A stretch of 64,000 bases of DNA from an uncultured Christensenellaceae bacterium (GTDB lineage: Bacteria > Bacillota > Clostridia > Christensenellales > Pumilibacteraceae): contig CAJUPB010000012.1 of NCBI GenBank assembly GCA_910588155.1, positions 1 through 64,000 of the forward strand, written 5' to 3'. Below are positions 27,581 through 36,802 of the stretch, piece by piece. How positions within the stretch are numbered: the first letter of the stretch is position 1; the number at the start of each line of letters is the position of its first letter. A model generated the notes under the pieces. That model was given only the letters and a program-made list of their open reading frames with translations, was not told where the DNA came from and did no database searches. Both the position numbers and the translations under genes were made by a program.

Positions 27581-28789
27581 ATGACGTTTGAGCAAACGGA
27601 TATTGCGGTACGGTCTTTGGCGATATTTTCAAAATTAAGAAACGACGTCGGAGTGAGTGCACTGACGAAAATGATGCGGCTTCCGAAAAAAGAAGAATTC
27701 GCCGAATTATGGGCAACATATTACAACGCTTTGGCGGAAACCGCCTGCGAAAAAAACTGTGCGGAATATTTTCGCCGTCTTGTCGCGGCAGACGACAATG
27801 TGTTTGCGCGAAGAGTTGCGGCGGGCGAAAGCTTCGAGAGCTTGAAGGACAGGGCGGAATGCGAGTTGAGAATCATTGAAGAGCTTGCGTCGGTAGTTCC
27901 CGACGATTTCAAAATCGCGTATGCGGATATTTATGAAAACTTTGCAAAATGGGAACGGGGAGAAAGCAAAATTCCCGATGTTGCGGAGCTTGTCGAAACG
28001 GTGAAGAAAAACGGATACGGAATTGTTTCGAAATCCGTTGCGTACAGATTCGAAAAGGAAAGACTTATACCTATTGTCGGGATAAGCGAAATTCGTTTGA
28101 ACGACTTGAAATTGTATGAAGATTGCAAAAAAGCCGTTGCGGACAATACGTTGGATTTTCTGGACGGTTTGCCTGCGAACAACGTGCTTCTATACGGAGA
28201 CAGAGGGTCGGGCAAGTCGAGCACCGTGCACGCTGTTTTTAACGAGTACCAAGACAGAGGGCTGCGGCTTGTGGAGTTAAACAAAGCCGCTATAAAAGAT
28301 TTTCCCGTGCTTTTCGATATGATAAGAAAATTTAAAATTTTCAAGTTTGTCGTTTTTATCGACGATTTGACTTTCGTCGACGGAACGGATGATTTTTCCG
28401 AACTCAAAGCGGCGTTGGAAGGGTCGGTCTGCCGTCCGGAAAACGCATTGATATATGCTACGACCAATCGTCGTCATTTGGTGCGCGAAAGTTTTGAGGC
28501 GAGGCAAAACGACGTTCATATAAACGACACTTTGCAAGAGCAGGCGTCGCTGTCCGACAGATTCGGATTGGTCGTAACATTTTTGAGTCCCGACCGCAAA
28601 GATTTTTGCGAGATTTTAAAGCGCATACTCGCCGACAGAGGTATAGAAATGCAAATTACGGAAATCGAATCGATTGCCGAGCGTTACGCCTTGAAAAAGG
28701 GCGGAAGAAGCGGCAGAGCGGCAAAGCAACTTGCCGATATGATAGAGAGCCGCATAAGACGGGGTTTGCCGCCGAGCCAATCGGTGTGA
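27581..28789 (+). CDS. DUF815-family AAA ATPase
   Basis: The protein has 402 residues. The N-terminal half is helical and poorly conserved. The ATPase core has Walker A GDRGSGKS (206-213), Walker B FVVFIDDLTF, sensor-like ATTNRRHLV and a conserved DRFGL segment before the lid. This matches the DUF815 family of bacterial ATPases, whose role is unknown. The start follows AGGAGG. It is transcribed alone from a strong promoter. Confidence 0.88.
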   Translation: MTFEQTDIAVRSLAIFSKLRNDVGVSALTKMMRLPKKEEFAELWATYYNALAETACEKNCAEYFRRLVAADDNVFARRVAAGESFESLKDRAECELRIIEELASVVPDDFKIAYADIYENFAKWERGESKIPDVAELVETVKKNGYGIVSKSVAYRFEKERLIPIVGISEIRLNDLKLYEDCKKAVADNTLDFLDGLPANNVLLYGDRGSGKSSTVHAVFNEYQDRGLRLVELNKAAIKDFPVLFDMIRKFKIFKFVVFIDDLTFVDGTDDFSELKAALEGSVCRPENALIYATTNRRHLVRESFEARQNDVHINDTLQEQASLSDRFGLVVTFLSPDRKDFCEILKRILADRGIEMQITEIESIAERYALKKGGRSGRAAKQLADMIESRIRRGLPPSQSV

Positions 28790-28821
28790 TTGTGAAAAAT
28801 GTCAAAACCCCCTAAAAACAG

Positions 28822-28850
28822 TTGCCGATTTGACTTTTTTACGTTATAAT
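28822..28850 (+). promoter_or_regulatory. Sigma-A promoter of pckA
   Basis: TTGCCG at 28822 and TATAAT at 28845 are 17 bases apart. The leader of about 80 bases carries a GGAGGG ribosome site. I see no known riboswitch in it. Confidence 0.6.
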
Positions 28851-28934
28851 TATATCGGTGGAGATTGAGGCGATTGGAAATTGCCTGTTCCGCTCAAATA
28901 ATACCGAAATTACATTTTTGGAGGGTACATAACT

Positions 28935-30518
28935 ATGAAGACCTATGGGATTGAGAAACTGAATATCTTTAATCCGCTGAACGTCTACCGCAATTTGGAG
29001 CCTGCCGTGCTTACCGAGCTGGCTTTAAAGACAGAGGACTGCCGTCTTACGGATACGGGCGCATTGCTCGTGGAAACGGGCAAGTATACGGGCAGAAGTC
29101 CCAAAGACCGTTTTATCGTGGACGAAGCTCCCATAAACAACGAGATAAATTGGGGCACGGAAAACAAGAAAATTTCCGTGGCTCAATTCGAATCCGTTCT
29201 CGGCAAAATAGAGAGCTATCTCAACAACCGCAATATATTCATATTCGACGGTTATGCCGGTGCGGACCCGAAGTTCCGTTTGAACGTGCGCGTAATAAAC
29301 GAATACGCATCGCAAAACCTGTTTATGCACAATATGCTTTTGCGTCCCACGGAAGAGGAACTCAAAACTTACAAGCCCGAGTTCACGCTTATATGCGCAC
29401 CCGGACTCAAACTCAATCCGAAAACGGAAGGTATCAATTCCGAAGCCGCGATAATAGTCAGCTTCAAGAGAAAGTTGCTTATAATCGCGGGCAGCAAATA
29501 CTGCGGCGAAATGAAGAAAGGCGTTTTCAGCGTTATGAACTACCTCTTGCCGCATAAGGGAGTTTTGGGTATGCATTGCTCTGCCAATATGGCTACCGAC
29601 GGCAGCGGCGACACCGCTCTTTTCTTCGGACTTTCGGGAACGGGCAAAACCACTCTTTCCGCAGACCCCAACAGAGGACTCATCGGCGACGACGAACACG
29701 GCTGGTCGGAAGAGGGAATCTTCAATATCGAAGGCGGTTGCTATGCAAAGTGTATCGACCTTTCCGCAGAAAAAGAGCCCGATATTTATCGCGCAATCAA
29801 ACACGGCGCAGTCGTGGAAAACGTGGTTATCGACGATGTTACGAGAAAACCCGATTACACCGACAACAGCCTTACGGAGAACACGCGCGTTTCTTATCCC
29901 GTTCACTATATAGACAATGCGGTAATTCCCGGCGTGGGCGGTCATCCCAAGACTATAATCTTTTTGACGGCGGACGCATTCGGCGTGCTTCCTCCCGTCA
30001 GCAAGCTCACGAAGGAACAGGCTATGTATTATTTCGTTTCCGGCTATACGTCGAAAGTCGCGGGTACGGAGCGCGGCATCACGGACCCCGTCTGCACTTT
30101 CTCCACTTGCTTCGGTTCGCCGTTCCTGCCGCTTAAATCTTCGGTATATGCCGAGCTTTTGGGCGAAAAAATCGAAAAGCACGGCGCTGACGTCTATCTT
30201 ATAAATACAGGTTGGACGGGCGGCGCTTACGGTGTGGGCAAGCGTATGAGTCTTCCCGCTACCCGCGCGATTGTTACCGCGGCTTTGAACGGTTCGCTTG
30301 CGAAAGTCGATTACGAAACCGAACCTTATTTCGGACTCAATGTTCCGAAGTCTTGCGAAAACGTGGACGCAAATATTCTCAATCCGAGAAACGTATGGAG
30401 CGACAAAGCCGAATACGACCGTCTTGCAAAGAAACTTGCGCACGACTTCGTGGAAAACTTCAAGAAGTACGAAGGTATGCCTGCCGAAATAGTAAACGCA
30501 GGTCCGAAGAGCGAGTAA
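28935..30518 (+). CDS. pckA: Phosphoenolpyruvate carboxykinase (ATP)
   Basis: The protein has 527 residues, the normal length for the ATP-dependent enzyme. It interconverts oxaloacetate plus ATP and phosphoenolpyruvate plus CO2 plus ADP. The kinase-1a P-loop GLSGTGKTT lies at 232-240. The PEPCK-specific region MHCSANMATDGSGDTALFFG precedes it, and the kinase-2 metal site LIGDDEHGW follows. TGRSPKDRF near residue 53 binds substrate. In anaerobes it often runs towards oxaloacetate during fermentation, though the direction here is not shown. A terminator follows. Confidence 0.97.
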   Translation: MKTYGIEKLNIFNPLNVYRNLEPAVLTELALKTEDCRLTDTGALLVETGKYTGRSPKDRFIVDEAPINNEINWGTENKKISVAQFESVLGKIESYLNNRNIFIFDGYAGADPKFRLNVRVINEYASQNLFMHNMLLRPTEEELKTYKPEFTLICAPGLKLNPKTEGINSEAAIIVSFKRKLLIIAGSKYCGEMKKGVFSVMNYLLPHKGVLGMHCSANMATDGSGDTALFFGLSGTGKTTLSADPNRGLIGDDEHGWSEEGIFNIEGGCYAKCIDLSAEKEPDIYRAIKHGAVVENVVIDDVTRKPDYTDNSLTENTRVSYPVHYIDNAVIPGVGGHPKTIIFLTADAFGVLPPVSKLTKEQAMYYFVSGYTSKVAGTERGITDPVCTFSTCFGSPFLPLKSSVYAELLGEKIEKHGADVYLINTGWTGGAYGVGKRMSLPATRAIVTAALNGSLAKVDYETEPYFGLNVPKSCENVDANILNPRNVWSDKAEYDRLAKKLAHDFVENFKKYEGMPAEIVNAGPKSE

Positions 30519-30555
30519 TTGTTTCTTCAAGCATAAAGTAAAATACAATAAAACA

Positions 30556-30583
30556 AACGCTTCGAAACGTCGGAGCGTTTTTC
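30556..30583 (+). terminator. Intrinsic terminator after pckA
   Basis: AACGCTTCG and CGGAGCGTT pair with one G-U, loop of six, then five T. Confidence 0.85.
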
Positions 30584-30618
30584 ATTTCTTTTTTGACAAG
30601 AATTTCCCGTCTAAATCG

Positions 30619-30647
30619 TTGCCTTTTGGGCGTTAAAGTGGTATACT
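30619..30647 (+). promoter_or_regulatory. Sigma-A promoter of the GNAT gene
   Basis: TTGCCT at 30619 and TATACT at 30642 are 17 bases apart, upstream of an AGGAGG site and the ATG at 30694. Confidence 0.6.
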
Positions 30648-30693
30648 GAATAGCACTGTTTTGCATAAAAGCAAAACGGGTAGGAGGCAAGCA

Positions 30694-31173
30694 ATGGAGA
30701 TTACCGACGCGAGAACAGACCTCGCAGAAAGTTATTGCGCCGCCGTCGACGAAGTGGCGCGCGAGGGCAAATGGCTTGCCGTGAATAAAGGTTTTTCTCT
30801 TGCCGAAAGTATCTCTTTTATGCGCTATTGTGTTCGAAGCAATGCCGTACAGCTCTTTTTGACTGACAACGATATAGTTGCGGGTTGGTGCGACATCGTG
30901 CCGTACGGTCTGCGCGGCGGCAGTCTGGGAATCGGCTTGCGGAAGAATTACAGAAACCGAGGCTACGGCGGCAGATTGATTGACGCGGCTCTTCGAAAAG
31001 CCGAGGGAAGGTTCAAAAAGGTCGTGCTTTTTGTCAGAGAAAACAATATGAGCGCGGCTGCTTTGTACGAAAAACGCGGATTTAAAGTCAAAAAGATTTT
31101 TCGCGAATATGCCTATAAAGGCGTGCCGGAGCGTGTGCTGATGATGGTTAAAAAAATGAAAAAGAAGGATTGA
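30694..31173 (+). CDS. GNAT-family N-acetyltransferase
   Basis: The protein has 159 residues from the ATG after TAGGAGG; an in-frame TTG at 30661 is less likely. The acetyl-CoA-binding motif A is RKNYRNRGYGGRLIDAAL (R/Q-x2-G-x-G/A form). Motif B contains NMSAAALYEKRGF. The substrate is unknown; amino groups of small molecules or of proteins are typical. The adjoining membrane protein gene starts 1 base after its stop. Confidence 0.87.
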   Translation: MEITDARTDLAESYCAAVDEVAREGKWLAVNKGFSLAESISFMRYCVRSNAVQLFLTDNDIVAGWCDIVPYGLRGGSLGIGLRKNYRNRGYGGRLIDAALRKAEGRFKKVVLFVRENNMSAAALYEKRGFKVKKIFREYAYKGVPERVLMMVKKMKKKD

Positions 31174-31174
31174 A

Positions 31175-31663
31175 ATGGTATACGTCATAGTTGCCGTTAT
31201 CGCCGTCGTGCTGTTGATTCCGTTGGCATACGAATTGCCTAATTATGTTTACGGCAGAAAATATGCCGTGCTGGACTTTCTGCGTTGGCGCACGTCGATA
31301 TACATAACATTGTTTTTGCTGCTATTGACCGTGCTGATAGCAGACGGATTTTTTATGATACGGGTGACGTCAAAGATAACTCTGTTTTCTGCGAGAATCT
31401 GGTTGGGAATAGTTGCGGGATTTGTCGGCTTGCTGTATTTTCCGCGTCTGATACCCATATATTACGACGAGGGTTTCGACGTGCGCTCGGCGTCGAGTGC
31501 GCTCGGCGTTTTTGTCAGAGAGCTTATAGCCATATGGATTTTCACCGCCGCGCTGACGGCAGTATCGGTTTTTTGGTGGAGTTTTGTGCTGGACGGCATT
31601 TTTGGCGCGGGACTCACGGCTATGCGTTTGCGGCGGTTTGTCAAGCATCGCAAGGGCAAATGA
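31175..31663 (+). CDS. Membrane protein of unknown function
   Basis: The protein has 162 residues and about four hydrophobic helices. A basic C-terminus (RLRRFVKHRKGK) suggests a cytoplasmic tail. GAAGGA lies before the ATG. It is coupled to the GNAT gene. I do not recognise the family. Confidence 0.65.
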   Translation: MVYVIVAVIAVVLLIPLAYELPNYVYGRKYAVLDFLRWRTSIYITLFLLLLTVLIADGFFMIRVTSKITLFSARIWLGIVAGFVGLLYFPRLIPIYYDEGFDVRSASSALGVFVRELIAIWIFTAALTAVSVFWWSFVLDGIFGAGLTAMRLRRFVKHRKGK

Positions 31664-31713
31664 AAAAACATCTCGCATAATAAAAAAAATTTGTAAAAGT
31701 ATAGCCGAAACAG

Positions 31714-31742
31714 TTTACAAAACGAATCAAAACGCATATAAT
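31714..31742 (+). promoter_or_regulatory. Sigma-A promoter of the acidic zinc-ribbon gene
   Basis: TTTACA at 31714 and TATAAT at 31737 are 17 bases apart, about 50 bases before the start. Confidence 0.65.
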
Positions 31743-31798
31743 AGTGGCGATTTGATACCGCAGTAAAATGCGGCGAAAAAACCAACGGTGGAGAAACT

Positions 31799-32281
31799 AT
31801 GAAAAAAGACGATAAGAAACCCGTTTATATTCTTTGCCCGCGTTGCGAGCTTAACTATATAAACAAGAAAGACAAATATTGCAACGTATGCAAAGCCGAA
31901 CTCGGACTTGTGGCGAGAGATATTTTGATACCCGACGACGAGGAAGCGGGAGTGGAAAGATTGTGTCCGATTTGTCACGTGAACTATCTTGACGAGGACG
32001 AAGAAATTTGCTTTATGTGTGCAAAAGAACGGGAAGAAAAGGCGGCGGAGACCGAGCAGGAAGAAGGTTTCGAGGACGACGAAATGCCCGAGGATACGGA
32101 CACTGACGAATCTTTGGACATCATACCTCTTTCCGAGCTTGAAGACGAAGAGAACGAGGAAGACGACGAGGAATACGAGGGAGAAAAAGAACCCGACGAT
32201 TTCGACTATGACGTGGACCCCAACGATTTCGAAGAAGACGACGAAGAAGAGGACGATGAGGAAGACGACGAAGATTTTTGA
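31799..32281 (+). CDS. Zinc-ribbon protein with long acidic tail
   Basis: The protein has 160 residues. Two four-cysteine clusters are visible: LCPRC with YCNVC (about residues 13-33), and LCPICH with CFMC (about 60-80). Each looks like a zinc ribbon. From about residue 85 to the end nearly every residue is Asp or Glu. Acidic tails of this kind occur in the delta subunit of RNA polymerase and in nucleic-acid mimics, but I see no direct homology. It may bind a basic partner or compete with nucleic acid. It lies 58 bases before an LRR gene. Confidence 0.75.
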   Translation: MKKDDKKPVYILCPRCELNYINKKDKYCNVCKAELGLVARDILIPDDEEAGVERLCPICHVNYLDEDEEICFMCAKEREEKAAETEQEEGFEDDEMPEDTDTDESLDIIPLSELEDEENEEDDEEYEGEKEPDDFDYDVDPNDFEEDDEEEDDEEDDEDF

Positions 32282-32339
32282 TTGCAATGGCGTTCGATAA
32301 AGTATCGGACGCTTTTTACATTTTTAAAGGAGAAAAGAA

Positions 32340-33791
32340 ATGTCGGAGTTTTTGGACAACGAAGAGTGGTCGACGATAAGCGACGTGGAAAGAGAATATT
32401 TTTTTAACGACAAATTGGTTGAAGGAAATTTTATTGTCTGCGACAATGAAGATTTTACGCTTTTGATAGATAAGAATCAAGACGTTATAGTGAATTTATT
32501 TATAGGCAGCCAACAAGAAGTAACCGTCCCGGACGACGCTGCCGTCATTGTAGACGATTTATTCGAAGACTGCGAGAATTTGGAAACGCTGAATTTGCCG
32601 AAGTCGATTAAAGCCGTAGGCAAAAATGCGTTTGCCGCGCCGAATCTTAAAAGAATTAACTATGCCGGCACTTTGGAGCAATGGTGCGATATCGAGTTTT
32701 ATTCCGCGCCGTTTGCAAGCGGATGCGCGCTTTATATAGACGGCAAGCGTCTGGAAAAAATCGAAATAGAAAACAAGAAAGAGATTTCGGCATACGCTTT
32801 TGCGGGGCTGAAAGAGCTTTCCTCTATAAATATAGGAAAAAGAGTAAAAAAAATTTGCGAAAGCGCATTCGAGCATTGTGCGGGCGTCGGAAAAATAGTT
32901 CTTTCCGAGGATGCTGAAATTCTGGAAGACGGCGCGTTCGAGGGCAGCAATCCGAAAGACGGTTTCGAAATCGATGCGAATAATCCGAAATATAAGACAA
33001 TCGGAAACTGTATCGTCGATAAAACCGAAAACAGTATAATTGCGGGCTGCGACAAGAGCGTCGTCGAAAACGGCATAGAGAAAATAGGCGATTACGCTTT
33101 CACCGATTGCACTTTCGAAGAAATCGAACTGCCGCCGTCGGTCAAGGAAATAGGCGACGGAGCTTTTTCGGGAACGCATTTGAAAAAGATAGTTTTGTCC
33201 GAAGGCGTGAAAAAGCTTGGCAACAATGTTTTCGAGTACTGCGCCGAACTAACAAGCGCCATTATTCCCGCTACGGTAAAGAGCATAGGAAAAGCGGTTT
33301 TCTGCGGCTGTCAATCACTGACGTCGATAAGAGCGGAGCGAGGCAATAAAGTTTATTCGGCGGAAGGAAATTGCGTTTTGGAGACGGCGAGCGGCAAATG
33401 CATAGCCGGCTGTAAGGATAGCGAAATCCCGGACTATGCCACGGAAATAGGCGCGATGGCGTTTTACGACTGTAAAGAATTGCGCTCCCTGCGTTTACCG
33501 AGGGGTTTGAGAAAAATAGGCGTCTGTGCGTTTACTCATATAGGCGCGGAAGAATTGGTTTTCCCCGCAACTCTTTCCGAAATAGAGCTGTCGGCGTTTG
33601 AGGGGTGCAAGAGTCTCAAAAGAATAACGTTCGAGGGAGAGACGGCGCTCGATTCCGGAGACGTGTTTTACGGCTGTGCCGTGCTCGAATCGGTAACCGC
33701 ACCGAAACAGTACAAAAAACATTATAAGAAAATATTCGGCGGTTTTAAAAACGGCGAGGGCAAAAAGCTTAAATTGGAATTCGTGAAGTAA
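32340..33791 (+). CDS. Cytoplasmic BspA-like leucine-rich-repeat protein
   Basis: The protein has 483 residues. It is made mostly of LRR_5/BspA repeats of about 23 residues (for example KIGDYAFTDCTFEEIELPPSV and SIGKAVFCGCQSLTSI). The first 60 residues are acidic and not repeat-like. There is no signal peptide or membrane helix, which is unusual since most BspA relatives are exported. AAAGGAG precedes the ATG. It probably binds a protein partner. The acidic zinc-ribbon gene just upstream may be co-transcribed. Confidence 0.8.
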   Translation: MSEFLDNEEWSTISDVEREYFFNDKLVEGNFIVCDNEDFTLLIDKNQDVIVNLFIGSQQEVTVPDDAAVIVDDLFEDCENLETLNLPKSIKAVGKNAFAAPNLKRINYAGTLEQWCDIEFYSAPFASGCALYIDGKRLEKIEIENKKEISAYAFAGLKELSSINIGKRVKKICESAFEHCAGVGKIVLSEDAEILEDGAFEGSNPKDGFEIDANNPKYKTIGNCIVDKTENSIIAGCDKSVVENGIEKIGDYAFTDCTFEEIELPPSVKEIGDGAFSGTHLKKIVLSEGVKKLGNNVFEYCAELTSAIIPATVKSIGKAVFCGCQSLTSIRAERGNKVYSAEGNCVLETASGKCIAGCKDSEIPDYATEIGAMAFYDCKELRSLRLPRGLRKIGVCAFTHIGAEELVFPATLSEIELSAFEGCKSLKRITFEGETALDSGDVFYGCAVLESVTAPKQYKKHYKKIFGGFKNGEGKKLKLEFVK

Positions 33792-33880
33792 ACGAATTAT
33801 TTGCGGCGCGACGGGGAACAATAAGAGGACAAAGCTTTTTTAAAAATCGACGTTACATATTTAAAGGAGCGTGAATCGGT

Positions 33881-34120
33881 TTGAGAAAGAGAGCGGTATC
33901 CGTCGAAGAAGTCAAGAAGAATATAGAGGGTTTGAAAGGAAAAAGCCTCAAAATAAGCGTGAACAAGGGAAGAAAGAGAGTGCTCAAATACGACGGCGAG
34001 ATAGCGCAATTATATCCCGCCGTATTTACTTTGAGAATAACCTCGGACAAAAACGTGGATTTGCTGTCGTTTTCATATTCCGACGTGATTTGCGGCGATA
34101 TAAAACTGACAAGGGTATAA
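33881..34120 (+). CDS. veg: Veg family protein
   Basis: The protein has 79 residues. The Veg fold (small SH3-like barrel) is recognised from KNIEGLKGKSLKISVNKGRKR and the TLRITSDKNVDLLSFSYSDV segment. Veg promotes biofilm matrix gene expression in Bacillus subtilis, and similar proteins are widespread in spore formers. The start is TTG with AAAGGAG 11 bases ahead. In Clostridia it commonly sits beside the SPOCS/LysM and ispE genes, as here. Confidence 0.85.
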   Translation: MRKRAVSVEEVKKNIEGLKGKSLKISVNKGRKRVLKYDGEIAQLYPAVFTLRITSDKNVDLLSFSYSDVICGDIKLTRV

Positions 34121-34229
34121 GAAAAAACTTTTTTAAACAGTCATAAAATCGGTATATCTCTTATAGAATATATTGTTATCCGCACGGATAGCGAGGGACA
34201 AATTATTTTTATAGGAGGCAATACTGTAT

Positions 34230-35756
34230 ATGGCTTTTGAACCGGTATACGACACGGCGGTTTTCGATACTTACCGCCGACTTGGGACGGGTCAGGCTGT
34301 GGTGGAAGCGCGGCTTCTTCCCAGACCCGAAACGCGCATAGCAAAGGTGCTGTCCACGTCGTCTCAAATAAGCATCGGAGCGGCGGAGGCGTTCACCGGC
34401 GAAGCGCGCTATTCCGGAAGAGTGAACTTCAAAGTTCTGTTCGAAACGACGGAGGGCGGCGTGGAAATGTTGGACTACAACGCCGATTTTTCCGACAAAA
34501 TCGAGGCGAATGGCGTGGGTGCGGCGACAAAGACCTGCTTTTCCGCATCGATACTCGATATGGACATTATTGCGGCGGAGGAAGACGTCGTCAAACTTGC
34601 CGCCGTCGTGGAAGTAACGCTTTACGGTTGCGACCGCGAGAACATCAAATATCTTGCACGCGGCGGAGAGAGCGTCTATACCCGCGAGGACAGAGTGAAG
34701 TGCTGTAATCTCGTTGCGGAAGCAAACGATACTTTTATCGTTTCCGATACGGTAACGGACTTAAACGGCTGCGAAATCATTGCTACGGAGGCGGAGGCAT
34801 TCGTGAGCAGGATAGACAGCTTCGACGAATCCGTCGCCATTACGGGCGAAACCGTCGCCACGCTTGTGCTGCGCTCCCAAAGCGGCGCGCTTTCGAGCAA
34901 GCGAATTTATATTCCGATTGATTGGCAATGCCGCGCGGACGGCGCGCGAGCGGGTGACATAACCACGGGCGGTATTTGCGTGAAAAACGTTTCCGTGTCT
35001 ATGTCCGGCGGCGGAGAAGAAACCGTCGCGGAATTGGAACTTACGCTTAAAGCCGATGTGCTTGTGTTCAGAACGGACGAAATAACGCCGTCGATTGACG
35101 CGTTCTGTCTGGAAAACGAACTGCTTTCCACCGTGCAAAGCGTGGAAATAAGTATGCCGAAAGGCGACGTTACGATAACCGATACCGTCGAGGGAAATGT
35201 GGCAATCGACGAAAAATTGCCGCTTGCCGACGCAATTTCGGGCGTGTTCGGCTCTCGCGTCAGCATTTCCAACGTGCTTTCTGGAGACGGGAGAGTTACC
35301 GTCGAGGGAATGCTCGGCTGTAATATCGTGTACGTGAATACCGAACGCGGTTCGAACACCGTCTTTGCGCAGGTGCCGTTCTCGCTGGCATTGAATGCGG
35401 ACGGCGTGGAAGAAGGCGATTTCGTTACGGCAGTCGCGGGCGTAAAAGACGTAAACGTCAAAATCAGACGCGGCAACGAATTGAGTTTGCGAGGCGATAT
35501 TTGCATAAGGCTTACTCCCGTAAAATCCTGCGTTTCGGCGATTATATCCGAAATCAAGGTCGGAGAGGCCAAACAGCCGAGAGAGGCGGCGATTTCCGTG
35601 CATATCGCAAGAAAGGGCGAGACCGTTTGGGATGCGGCAAAAGCGCTCGGACTCACGCCCGAAGAGGTGACGAGACAAAATCCCGACGTCGCAATGCCCT
35701 GCGCGGGCGGCGAGAGACTGGTCGCGTACCGTCAAATGGAAAAAAAGGCGAAATAA
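34230..35756 (+). CDS. SPOCS (DUF3794) and LysM protein, SipL-like spore coat morphogenesis factor
   Basis: The protein has 508 residues. Three SPOCS/DUF3794 modules (about 30-150, 170-300 and 310-435, with paired pleckstrin-like strands such as VEVTLYGCD and LTLKADVLVF) precede a C-terminal LysM domain (VHIARKGETVWDAAKALGLTPEEVTRQNPD). This is the layout of SipL of Clostridioides difficile, which works with SpoIVA to tie the coat to the forespore. In that species it is a mother-cell sigma-E gene; I could not identify a sigma-E promoter here with confidence. The ribosome site is AGGAGG. Its neighbours are veg and ispE. Confidence 0.87.
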   Translation: MAFEPVYDTAVFDTYRRLGTGQAVVEARLLPRPETRIAKVLSTSSQISIGAAEAFTGEARYSGRVNFKVLFETTEGGVEMLDYNADFSDKIEANGVGAATKTCFSASILDMDIIAAEEDVVKLAAVVEVTLYGCDRENIKYLARGGESVYTREDRVKCCNLVAEANDTFIVSDTVTDLNGCEIIATEAEAFVSRIDSFDESVAITGETVATLVLRSQSGALSSKRIYIPIDWQCRADGARAGDITTGGICVKNVSVSMSGGGEETVAELELTLKADVLVFRTDEITPSIDAFCLENELLSTVQSVEISMPKGDVTITDTVEGNVAIDEKLPLADAISGVFGSRVSISNVLSGDGRVTVEGMLGCNIVYVNTERGSNTVFAQVPFSLALNADGVEEGDFVTAVAGVKDVNVKIRRGNELSLRGDICIRLTPVKSCVSAIISEIKVGEAKQPREAAISVHIARKGETVWDAAKALGLTPEEVTRQNPDVAMPCAGGERLVAYRQMEKKAK

Positions 35757-35791
35757 GCCGCAGAACGATTGCAAACAACTCTCTTGTCCGC

Positions 35792-35820
35792 TTTACTTAA
35801 AAGGTCAATCGTGGTACAAT
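35792..35820 (+). promoter_or_regulatory. Sigma-A promoter of ispE, placing the transcript start on the ATG
   Basis: TTTACT at 35792 and TACAAT at 35815 are 17 bases apart. The -10 ends six bases before the ATG at 35827, so the message is predicted to be leaderless. Confidence 0.65.
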
Positions 35821-35826
35821 GAGAGT

Positions 35827-36717
35827 ATGAAAAAAAGAAAACTGCGTGCGCTATCCTACGCGAAAATAAATTTGTCCCTTAACGTGAGCGGCAAAAACGG
35901 AGAAGGTATGCACCTTCTGGATTCGGTTACAGCATCGGTGTCTATCGCCGATGCCGTTACCGTTTGCGAGCGTTTCGATTCGCAAATAAACGTCACGTAC
36001 GACGGCAGACCGTCTGTATACGAAAACGACAGCGTCACAAAAGCCGTCGTTTTTTTGCAAAAACGTTTCGGAAATTTCGGTCTTGACGTCGCCGTGGAAA
36101 AACACTTGCCGGAGGGCGCAGGCATAGGCGGGTCGAGCGCGGACGCCGCGGCAGCTATTGTGCTGGCAGACCGACTGTTTGATTTTGTCGGCCGCGGACT
36201 CGACGTCAAAGAAGCGGCTGGCGAAGTCGGCAGCGACGTTCCCCTTATGTGCAACGGAGGGTTTTGCCGTCTGACGGGAATCGGCGAAAACATCGAGCGC
36301 ATAAACGGCGCGGAAAAGATGTTTAATATTGTGCTGTATTGCGGCGAAAGAGGGGTGAGTACCGCCGAGTGTTTCAAACTTTTCGACGAGAAATGCCCGT
36401 CTTTTGCGTTTTCTCCGTCGGACAACGAAAGTATTGCAAGTGCTTTGAAAAGCGGACAGGCAAGGGAAACGGCTTTGCTTTGCGGCAACGCTTTGACGGA
36501 GTTTGCCGCCGAAATAGACGATAGCATTTATACGAGAATGGAAGCGCTGAAAGAAGCGGGCGCGCTGAATTCGTTTATGACGGGGAGCGGCTCGGCTTGC
36601 GCGGGGATTTTCGAAAACAAAGCCGCGGCGGAGTGTGCCGCCGAAAAGCTGAATAAGAAAAATTGCGGCAAAGCATTTGCGCTTGTCACCGTGCCGAACG
36701 GAATAAAAATAATTTAA
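35827..36717 (+). CDS. ispE: 4-diphosphocytidyl-2-C-methyl-D-erythritol kinase
   Basis: The protein has 296 residues. It is the GHMP-fold kinase that phosphorylates CDP-methylerythritol in the MEP isoprenoid pathway. The N-terminal substrate motif is SYAKINLSL with Lys13. The ATP-binding loop is PEGAGIGGSSADAA at 95-108, and the third GHMP motif is FMTGSGSACAGIF. The usual GYH motif reads GMH. No ribosome site lies before the ATG, in keeping with a leaderless message. Confidence 0.93.
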   Translation: MKKRKLRALSYAKINLSLNVSGKNGEGMHLLDSVTASVSIADAVTVCERFDSQINVTYDGRPSVYENDSVTKAVVFLQKRFGNFGLDVAVEKHLPEGAGIGGSSADAAAAIVLADRLFDFVGRGLDVKEAAGEVGSDVPLMCNGGFCRLTGIGENIERINGAEKMFNIVLYCGERGVSTAECFKLFDEKCPSFAFSPSDNESIASALKSGQARETALLCGNALTEFAAEIDDSIYTRMEALKEAGALNSFMTGSGSACAGIFENKAAAECAAEKLNKKNCGKAFALVTVPNGIKII

Positions 36718-36740
36718 TGCGAAAAAATATGTTTCAAACG

Positions 36741-36770
36741 GTATAAATTTTTTTTGAAGCGTCTATAATC
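36741..36770 (+). promoter_or_regulatory. Possible forespore (sigma-F type) promoter of spoIIR
   Basis: GTATA at 36741 and GTCTATAAT at 36761 are 15 bases apart. This is a partial match to sigma-F sites. The gene it precedes is sigma-F dependent in Bacillus. No good sigma-A -35 box is present. Confidence 0.4.
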
Positions 36771-36802
36771 GAAGTATATTCGGTTTCGGAGGCAATACCG
36801 CA

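Noticed and set aside
34121..34229. Sigma-E promoter before the SipL-like gene
   Set aside because: The gap is AT-rich and some hexamers are suggestive, but no pair fits the sigma-E consensus and spacing well enough.
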